A stretch of DNA of 38,775 nt from an uncultured Prevotellaceae bacterium. GTDB taxonomy: Bacteria; Bacteroidota; Bacteroidia; Bacteroidales; Bacteroidaceae. Each line of letters opens with the position of its first letter. Positions within the stretch are counted from its first letter, which is position 1. The DNA lies in contig CACYQZ010000022.1 of assembly GCA_902776665.1 (NCBI GenBank), forward strand, positions 1-38,775. Direction: 5' to 3'. The notes under the pieces were generated by a model, which searched no databases, was not told the DNA's origin, and was given only the letters and a program-made list of their open reading frames with translations. Positions 33,066 to 38,775 of this stretch are shown here, piece after piece. A program made the translations under genes and the position numbers.

Positions 33066-33073
33066 CAAAATTA
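33066..33073 (-). promoter_or_regulatory. -7 box of the Trp/Tyr-rich gene cluster
   Basis: TAATTTTG on the minus strand, about 75 bases before the ATG at 32991. The -33 element is not clear. Confidence 0.55.
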
Positions 33074-33138
33074 GCGATATTTTTCATGCAAAAATACGGA
33101 AAAACCCTAAACGATGGTAGGTTTTTCCCTATTTTTTT

Positions 33139-33146
33139 TAATTTTG
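33139..33146 (+). promoter_or_regulatory. -7 box of prmA
   Basis: TAATTTTG, 33 bases before the ATG at 33180. It rules out the longer in-frame start at 33114. Confidence 0.6.
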
Positions 33147-33179
33147 CAGAAAATTTTAACGAAAAATCAAGGGAAAATC

Positions 33180-34055
33180 ATGAAATACTACGCTGTGAAG
33201 TTTCAAATTGAGTGTGCGCCCGAACTGTTGCAGACGGCGCGTGAACTGTTGGCCGACGACGCTGCCAAGGCTGGTTTCGAATCGTTTGAAGACACTGAAG
33301 ACGGGCTTGTGGCCTATGTGCAAGAAGAATTGTTCAATCGGGCGTTGCTCAACGACGTGATTGCACCGTTCGCTTTCGTCATTCCCAACGTGGGAATTAA
33401 TTACGAAATCGAGGAAATCGAACCGAAAAACTGGAATGAAACGTGGGAAAGCGAGGGCTTCGACCCGATTTTCATCGGCGACCGCTGCGTCATCTACGAT
33501 GCCCGACGACTTCAAACCCCTCCCCTATCTTCGTTTTTCGCACCGTTGCGAATCGGTATCGAAACCAAAATGGCCTTCGGCACCGGCACCCACGAAACCA
33601 CGCAACTCGTCGTCGCCCAACTGCTCGACCTTGACTTGTCGAACAAGCGCGTGCTCGACTGTGGCTGTGGCACGGGAATCCTCGGCATTGTCGCCTCGAA
33701 AGTCGGCGCAAGCGAGGTCGTGGCCTACGACATCGACGAATGGAGCGTGGAAAACACGCGCCACAATGCCGCGCTGAACGAAGTCGAGAACCTGCAAGTG
33801 CTTCACGGCGATTCCAGCGTTCTAAGCCACGTCAGCGGTGTTTTCGATGTGGTCGTCGCGAATATCAATCGCAACATTCTCCTCGCCGACCTTTCCCATT
33901 TCGCCGAAGTTTTGTCATCGACGGGAACGCTTTTGCTCAGCGGTTTCTACCAAGAAGATGCGCCCCTGCTCGTCGCCGAAGCCGAAAAATACGGCTTGAA
34001 ACTACAAACCGAAACCATTGATAACAATTGGTGTTGCTTGAGGTTTGGGCGGTAG
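33180..34055 (+). CDS. prmA: Ribosomal protein L11 methyltransferase
   Basis: PrmA uses S-adenosylmethionine to trimethylate lysines and the N-terminus of ribosomal protein L11. The 291-residue product has the small N-terminal substrate domain (1-110, ending NWNETWESEGFDP), then IETKMAFGTGTHETTQL. The methyltransferase core follows with motif I LDCGCGTGILGI, the acidic motif VAYDIDEWSVENT, and DVVVANINRNIL as motif IV. The ATG at 33180 matches the conserved start and the promoter. The stop is 6 bases from the end of the converging AsmA-like gene, with no terminator between. Confidence 0.95.
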   Translation: MKYYAVKFQIECAPELLQTARELLADDAAKAGFESFEDTEDGLVAYVQEELFNRALLNDVIAPFAFVIPNVGINYEIEEIEPKNWNETWESEGFDPIFIGDRCVIYDARRLQTPPLSSFFAPLRIGIETKMAFGTGTHETTQLVVAQLLDLDLSNKRVLDCGCGTGILGIVASKVGASEVVAYDIDEWSVENTRHNAALNEVENLQVLHGDSSVLSHVSGVFDVVVANINRNILLADLSHFAEVLSSTGTLLLSGFYQEDAPLLVAEAEKYGLKLQTETIDNNWCCLRFGR

Positions 34056-34061
34056 GAAACA

Positions 34062-35813
34062 TCATTTTTTTCGACGTTTGTGAAAGCGGAGGCCGGGATT
34101 CTTGATTTTGATTTTGTGCATTTGGTCGGTGTCGGTGAACGTGAACTGGCTGTAGAGGTCGAGGAAATTGCTTTGTTTGAGAACGTCGCCAGTGGCTTCG
34201 GCACCATCGCTCTGGATGTTTACGGTGAGGTTTTTCACGTGGATTTTCTTGTAACTGCAATCGTTGACGGTGGCCGTGACGGTGCCAATCGGCAGTTTTC
34301 CGCCCTTTTCACGCCGCATTTTGGCCGTTTCCACCTTTGAAATGTTGATGTTGAACTCGGCTTTGCAGTCCACGTTGCCGACTTTGTCCATATCCATCAC
34401 TTCGCCCAGACGGAAATCTGCCGAACTGACATTTCCCCTGAGTCGGCCGTTTCTGCCATCGATGATGAAGTGGAAATCCATCGGACCGCCTTTCGTCGTG
34501 AGACGTCCGCGGAAACTTTCCTGCTTGGGAATCACGTCGAAATGTCCCGTGTAATGAATATCGCCAAGACGATGCAACTGCTTCATCATCAGTCGTTTAA
34601 CAGGAAATTGACGGATAATTTTCTCCTTGATGCCCTCCTTCGCCAACATTTGGCTGACATCGAAACTGACCTTAAAAAGTTCCTTGTTGTGCAAGTGGTC
34701 GATGCGCCCGTTGGCAGCGACGTGGAAGAGTTTGTCGTTCGTGCTGACACGCACGCCGCGAAAGACGATGTTGTCTGCCGTGCCACTCATCTCGGTGTTC
34801 AGCCGCAACGGCAGGGTGAAATTCTGCAAAACGGGCGCAAATGGCCGTGCGATGTCTTTCAAAATCACGTGGCCACTGATGCTGTCGGCTTTGTAGGCCA
34901 ATTCCCGGCCGATTTTCTTGCTTGGAATCGTCATTTTTGCACGAGCCACGTTGAGCGAGGTCGAACCCTGCTTGAAAGCGATGTTTTTGAAGTAAATTAT
35001 TTCGCGATTGGCCGACAGCGTGAGGTGCAAATCGGTGATGTCGAAGCCAGCGGTCGGGTCTTTGATGGTGGCTTCGGCAAGCGTGGCTTCGATGCTGTCT
35101 TTCTGAACGAAATTCACCGTCGCGCGAAAATCCATCGTCATGTCTAAATGACCCGCATCGAACCATCCATGATGGGGTTTTCCTGTGTTTCTGCGAGGAC
35201 GATGGTTGTCGGTTTTCAGATTGAGTTTTTCGAGTTTGAGATGATAGCCTTTTTCGATTTCCTCTGCATCGAGAAGTCCGATGGAAAGGACATTTTCGGC
35301 TTTCGCCGTCTGGTAGTTGATGGTTGAATTTGTCAAGTACAAATGCTGCAAGTCCACCGTCATTTTGGGGTGCTTCAGGCTGTCTTTCGACATTATTTTA
35401 TCTTTTCTAAAAGCGTCGATGAGGAATTGATAATTCGCCGTCGAATCCTTGTCGGCTTTTACGATCATCGCCTTCAAACCATCGGTTTCGACGCGATGCA
35501 CGAGAATTTTCTTATTCAGCAGGTCGCGAAGGCTCATTTTTGCGTCCAACCGCTCCATTCGCAGGAGTTCGCGGCCTTGTTGGTCGTCGATGCTCAGTCC
35601 GTGGAGCGCGAGCGTCGGCCCAAAAATATTCACACTGATTGACTCGACTTCCACGCGTGTCCCAATTTGGTCGGTCAGCATTTTCGTGGCTCGCTTCAGC
35701 AGGCGTTGTTGAACGAAATACGTGTTCAGCAACAGCGTCGCAGCCCCAATCAACAGCATCACGACCAAGGCGATGCCGATGGTCCATTTCAATATTTTCT
35801 TCAGCGTCTTCAA
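34062..35813 (-). CDS. AsmA-like inner membrane protein
   Basis: The 583-residue product has one N-terminal membrane helix (WTIGIALVVMLLIGAATLLL). A long beta-rich region follows, resembling AsmA/DUF748-type lipid-transfer scaffolds (LLNKKILVHRVETDGLKAMI, ATIKDPTAGFDITDLHLTL), and a strongly basic end (HKRRKK). AsmA-family proteins help move or place phospholipids between the membranes; that role is inferred here. The start appears to be a TTG at 35813, 7 bases after the GH25 stop, since no ATG fits before the membrane helix. It is the third gene after pfp and GH25, and converges on prmA. Confidence 0.75.
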   Translation of the reverse strand: MKTLKKILKWTIGIALVVMLLIGAATLLLNTYFVQQRLLKRATKMLTDQIGTRVEVESISVNIFGPTLALHGLSIDDQQGRELLRMERLDAKMSLRDLLNKKILVHRVETDGLKAMIVKADKDSTANYQFLIDAFRKDKIMSKDSLKHPKMTVDLQHLYLTNSTINYQTAKAENVLSIGLLDAEEIEKGYHLKLEKLNLKTDNHRPRRNTGKPHHGWFDAGHLDMTMDFRATVNFVQKDSIEATLAEATIKDPTAGFDITDLHLTLSANREIIYFKNIAFKQGSTSLNVARAKMTIPSKKIGRELAYKADSISGHVILKDIARPFAPVLQNFTLPLRLNTEMSGTADNIVFRGVRVSTNDKLFHVAANGRIDHLHNKELFKVSFDVSQMLAKEGIKEKIIRQFPVKRLMMKQLHRLGDIHYTGHFDVIPKQESFRGRLTTKGGPMDFHFIIDGRNGRLRGNVSSADFRLGEVMDMDKVGNVDCKAEFNINISKVETAKMRREKGGKLPIGTVTATVNDCSYKKIHVKNLTVNIQSDGAEATGDVLKQSNFLDLYSQFTFTDTDQMHKIKIKNPGLRFHKRRKK

Positions 35814-35820
35814 AATCGTG

Positions 35821-36633
35821 TCAATCGTCCTCGCTGCCGATGGTGAGTTTTTTCAGGTCGTAGTACGAGCCGTTGTAGATGTTGAAATCGACATAGCCTT
35901 TGATGCCCGGCAGTCGGCCCACGTCGGTGTGTTGCCAGAATTTCCATTGGCCTTTGTATTCGACTTGATCGACGTAGTAATGGGCAATCCAGTAGGGATA
36001 GTCGTCGAAAACGGGCGCACTGAGGTAGGCTTCCTTGAATTTGTGGTAGGTGTAGAGAATGGGCTTCACGTGGTAGCGGTCCTCGACGATGTGAAGCCAC
36101 GTGAGCACGTCGCGCTGGAAATCCTCGACGGAACGGTCTTTCGGCTTGAGTTCGATGTCGAGAACGGGCGGCAAATCGCCCTTTTCGAGTTTGACCTTGC
36201 TCAGGAAATAGTTTGCTTGGTCGCGAGGCGACGATTTATTGCTCCAAAAATGGTAGGCACCTCGGATAAAACCGTGTTCGCGAGCCTCATAGAAATATTC
36301 GTCGAAGCGCTCGTCGATGATGGACGAGCCTTCGGTTGATTTGATGATGATGAACCGAAGCGGACAGCCTTCGATCATCGCGTGGCGCAACTTGTCCCAC
36401 TCGATTTCCTCTTGATAGTGGGAGATGTCGATGCCGTGGATTTCGTAACCTTCGGGATAGCGGGCGTCGCCGTAGAGCGCACGCCAGCGAAATCCCGTCG
36501 GTCCAACGAAAAAGGTGTAGAACAGCCAAACATAGACAGCGGCAATGCCGATGCCTCCAACCCACCACGCCCATCGCGGATAGCGATGGAGCGGTGAGTT
36601 CTTTTTCTGACGGCTATTCCGTTTTTTCTTCAT
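35821..36633 (-). CDS. Glycoside hydrolase family 25 lysozyme, membrane-anchored
   Basis: GH25 enzymes cut the beta-1,4 bond between N-acetylmuramic acid and N-acetylglucosamine in peptidoglycan. The 270-residue product has a basic cytoplasmic start, one membrane helix (about 22-43), then the GH25 barrel: HGIDISHYQ with Asp69, IIIKSTEGSS, PPVLDIELKP with the catalytic pair Asp159 and Glu161, and the closing FWQHTDVGRLPGIKGYVDFN. Remodelling of the cell's own wall is more likely than attack, as there is no holin or phage context. Its ATG directly follows the pfp stop codon. Confidence 0.94.
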   Translation of the reverse strand: MKKKRNSRQKKNSPLHRYPRWAWWVGGIGIAAVYVWLFYTFFVGPTGFRWRALYGDARYPEGYEIHGIDISHYQEEIEWDKLRHAMIEGCPLRFIIIKSTEGSSIIDERFDEYFYEAREHGFIRGAYHFWSNKSSPRDQANYFLSKVKLEKGDLPPVLDIELKPKDRSVEDFQRDVLTWLHIVEDRYHVKPILYTYHKFKEAYLSAPVFDDYPYWIAHYYVDQVEYKGQWKFWQHTDVGRLPGIKGYVDFNIYNGSYYDLKKLTIGSEDD

Positions 36634-38271
36634 TTATTTTTCTTGTTCCAATGCCAGCGTGCAGGTCGGACGGTCGCAGACCGACGACGGACCCCAATAC
36701 TGAATCGGTCCCGGATAGATGTAGCACGTTTCCTTCGCCCATTTGTCGCGCTGTGCGGCAAATGTCTTAAAGGGTTTTCCGCCGAGTTCGACGAGTGCCT
36801 TGCGAATCACGGGCTTCATCTCGCCGTGGCGACGCTCCATATTCATCATCATCGTGATGGGCACACCACCTGCCTTCCACTCGTCGGTGGGCGCAGTCGT
36901 GTTCTTGACGATGGCCATATAGCCCGTCTTGCCGTTGGCGATGAGTTGAGCGGCAGAGGTTCCGAGCGCATAGCAGTAGTCGGCATCGAAATTCGACGGT
37001 GCAGCGCAACGGCCTTCGTAGCCGAAGAAATGGTGCTGAGCAGAGAATTTGCCCTGATAGGTTCCTTCTTTTTTCATCTTTTCGAGCTTTTGAGCGACCA
37101 TCTCCGAGAGCAGTTTTTCGGTTTCAATGAGGCTCACCTGCACGTTTCCGTGCGGGTCGCGGTCGAGTGCCAACTGTCTTGCGACGCTCGTGGGCAGCGA
37201 GTTGAACACGGCGAGGTTTTCCTTCGTCAGATGGCTTTTGACGAAGTCGATTTGTTCGGCGCTGGCCAGATTTTCCGCTTCGGGCATCGCCAAAACGTCG
37301 TTCAACTGCGAAATGAGTTTCTTGATGGCGGGAATGAACTCAATGAGGCCTTCGGGAATGATGACCGTACCGAAATTATTGCCATCGGCAGCACGCTCGG
37401 CGACGACATTCGCGATGTAATCGACGACGTCGTTCAGGCTCATTTCTTTCGTCTCGACTTCCTCGGAAATCAGGCAGATGTTGGGCTGCGTCTGAAGGGC
37501 ACATTCAAGTGCGATGTGCGAGGCCGAACGACCCATCACCTTGATGAAATGCCAGTATTTACGGGCGGAATTGCAGTCACGCTCGATGTTTCCGATGAGT
37601 TCGGAATAGACTTTACAAGCCGTATCGAAGCCGAAAGAGGTCTCGATTTGGTCGTTTTTCAGGTCTCCGTCGATGGTTTTCGGGCATCCGATGACCTGCA
37701 CGCCGTAGTTCTTCGCAGCGTAATACTCGGCCAAAACGCAGGCGTTGGTGTTCGAGTCGTCGCCACCGATGATGACAATGGCCTGAATGTCGAGTTTGCG
37801 GATGATTTCCAATCCTTTCTCGAACTGATCTTCTTTTTCAAGTTTCGTGCGACCTGAGCCAATCATATCGAAACCACCCGTGTTGCGGTATTCGTCGGCA
37901 ATTTCAGCCGTGATTTCCATATAGTTGTGATCGACCAGTCCGCCCGGGCCCAGAATGAAGCCGTAGAGGCGGTTTTCGGGGTTCAACTTCTTGATGGCGT
38001 CGAACAGACCCGTGATGACGTTGTGACCGCCAGGAGCCTGACCGCCGCTGAGAATCACACCGACGTTCATTTTCTTCGACACGGCCTCGTCGCCCGGCAC
38101 AAATTCCACGAGCGGCATCCCGTAGGTGTTCGGGAACAGTTCCCTGATTTCATCCTGATTGCCGACACTCTGCGTCGGTTCACCTTCTTTTACCTTCACC
38201 ACTCCCTGAAGACCTTTCGGCAACTTCGGAAGATAGGCGGCACGTTCTTGTTGCAAAAGACTTTTTTTCAT
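36634..38271 (-). CDS. pfp: Pyrophosphate-dependent 6-phosphofructokinase
   Basis: This enzyme makes fructose 1,6-bisphosphate from fructose 6-phosphate with pyrophosphate in place of ATP, and can run backwards. The 545-residue product is of the long PFP class. GGDDSNT (169-175) has the Asp that marks PPi use instead of the GGDGT of ATP enzymes; PKTIDGD (197-203) and MGRSASH are also intact, as is the start of the fold, [12 protein letters not shown]. The ATG at 38271 fits. The stop codon abuts the GH25 start, giving tight translational coupling. A -7 box lies at 38328-38335. Confidence 0.96.
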   Translation of the reverse strand: MKKSLLQQERAAYLPKLPKGLQGVVKVKEGEPTQSVGNQDEIRELFPNTYGMPLVEFVPGDEAVSKKMNVGVILSGGQAPGGHNVITGLFDAIKKLNPENRLYGFILGPGGLVDHNYMEITAEIADEYRNTGGFDMIGSGRTKLEKEDQFEKGLEIIRKLDIQAIVIIGGDDSNTNACVLAEYYAAKNYGVQVIGCPKTIDGDLKNDQIETSFGFDTACKVYSELIGNIERDCNSARKYWHFIKVMGRSASHIALECALQTQPNICLISEEVETKEMSLNDVVDYIANVVAERAADGNNFGTVIIPEGLIEFIPAIKKLISQLNDVLAMPEAENLASAEQIDFVKSHLTKENLAVFNSLPTSVARQLALDRDPHGNVQVSLIETEKLLSEMVAQKLEKMKKEGTYQGKFSAQHHFFGYEGRCAAPSNFDADYCYALGTSAAQLIANGKTGYMAIVKNTTAPTDEWKAGGVPITMMMNMERRHGEMKPVIRKALVELGGKPFKTFAAQRDKWAKETCYIYPGPIQYWGPSSVCDRPTCTLALEQEK

Positions 38272-38327
38272 TTGTTCAATAATTATTTAAATGTGAAAAT
38301 TTTGATATTATCCTCATTTTTACCCTG

Positions 38328-38335
38328 CAAAATTA
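38328..38335 (-). promoter_or_regulatory. -7 box of pfp-GH25-AsmA operon
   Basis: TAATTTTG on the minus strand, 56 bases before the pfp ATG. No clear -33 element. Confidence 0.6.
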
Positions 38336-38408
38336 CAATTTTTTGTCGAGATATGGAAAGAAATCGTCAATAAAACGAAATTTTTGAAACTTTTTTTCGA
38401 GAAAAGCG

Positions 38409-38438
38409 TTGACGTTTCGGAAAAAATACCTATCTTTG
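38409..38438 (+). promoter_or_regulatory. Promoter of the right-edge gene
   Basis: TTG (38409-38411), 19 bases, TATCTTTG (38431-38438), 20 bases before the ATG at 38459. Confidence 0.75.
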
Positions 38439-38458
38439 GGGTGCGTAAAACGAAAATT

Positions 38459-38775
38459 ATGAGCAACAAGAGAAATTTAAAACGTTCAATCAACGTGATT
38501 TGCGACGAATTGTTTGCAGAGTGTGTGGCCGCCTCGCTCTACGGCGGAGCTAACGAGAAAGCCAACGTGGAATCGCTGCTGCTGTCGGTGGCCGCTATGC
38601 GCGACGACTTCATCAGCCGCCTGTCGCATCCCGAGCCCGGAGTGCCCCAAAAAGCCTACTTCCGAAAGGTGATTGCAGACTTCACCGAACAGGTGAACGA
38701 GTTGGCCGACCACATCAACAAAAAGCCTGCTCAGCTCTCTGGCGGTCAGATGCAGCGCGTTGCCATTGCCCGTGC
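38459..38775 (+). CDS. Small uncharacterised protein, joined in frame to an ABC ATPase segment (3' end outside window)
   Basis: From the ATG at 38459 the frame reads MSNKRNLKRSINVICDELF and on to about residue 82 as a small helical protein of a type common in Bacteroidales, function unknown to me. From about residue 83 it turns into KPAQLSGGQMQRVAIAR, the signature motif of an ABC transporter ATPase (LSGGQ at 93-97). A real ABC domain needs a Walker A motif and Q-loop about 100 residues earlier, and neither is present. The frame runs off the window. The promoter and first part look genuine; the join is suspicious and may be an assembly error through a short shared sequence, or a recombination product. 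Confidence 0.6.
   Translation, partial: MSNKRNLKRSINVICDELFAECVAASLYGGANEKANVESLLLSVAAMRDDFISRLSHPEPGVPQKAYFRKVIADFTEQVNELADHINKKPAQLSGGQMQRVAIAR

Overview
The window looks like chromosomal DNA of a Bacteroidota member, most likely Bacteroidales and possibly Prevotellaceae. The support is: many promoters of the Bacteroidota form (TTTG, 19-21 bases, TAnnTTTG); Bacteroidota-style genes (FadL-like porin, GHL10 hydrolase, PPi-dependent phosphofructokinase, FTCD fusion, fused ResB-CcsA); and lipoproteins with short lipoboxes. Core genes are about 55-60% G+C in hand-counted stretches; the accessory genes are much lower. The species call is inference.

Layout. (1) 1-1.7 kb: C-terminal half of secA, closed by a two-way terminator. 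(2) 1.8-5.9 kb, minus strand: ftcD, an AT-rich orphan, hutU (histidine degradation). (3) 6.1-7.5 kb: a fused cytochrome c maturation protein. (4) 7.5-18.6 kb: an AT-rich defence-like island. It holds a small acidic protein, an MqsR-like toxin with an HTH-SocA antitoxin, an orphan, an AIPR-family protein with an Mrr-like nuclease motif, and, on the minus strand, an Eco57I-type methylase with a PLD-helicase. The helicase is preceded by a strongly structured leader of about 300 nt with its own promoter box. (5) 18.6-18.9 kb: tRNA-Glu(CTC) and tRNA-Ser(GCT). (6) 19-26.2 kb: cdd, a beta-helix lipoprotein, pncA, ridA, an NlpC/P60-like lipoprotein, hutI, hutH and a pseudouridine synthase. (7) 26.3-38.3 kb: tkt-rpiB, a three-gene envelope cluster (Trp/Tyr-rich protein, FadL-like porin, GHL10), prmA, and a pfp-GH25-AsmA operon. 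(8) The right edge carries an open reading frame that changes, in frame, from a small uncharacterised protein to the signature segment of an ABC ATPase; this is probably an assembly or recombination join.

How the genes work together. hutH, hutU, hutI and ftcD together make the complete route from histidine to glutamate with transfer of the one-carbon unit to folate, but they sit in two same-strand clusters 16.8 kb apart with the island between them. tkt, rpiB and pfp belong to central sugar-phosphate metabolism. The island combines a restriction-modification-like pair, an abortive-infection-like protein and a toxin-antitoxin pair.

The signals I find most worth attention are: the structured leader in front of the PLD-helicase, which has two sets of mutually exclusive pairings; a family of 7-base tandem arrays at gene ends, one of them inside the methylase coding sequence; a sharp base-composition break inside that methylase; and the zinc-site-less MqsA-like antitoxin. 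No stretch over 300 bases is without a feature.
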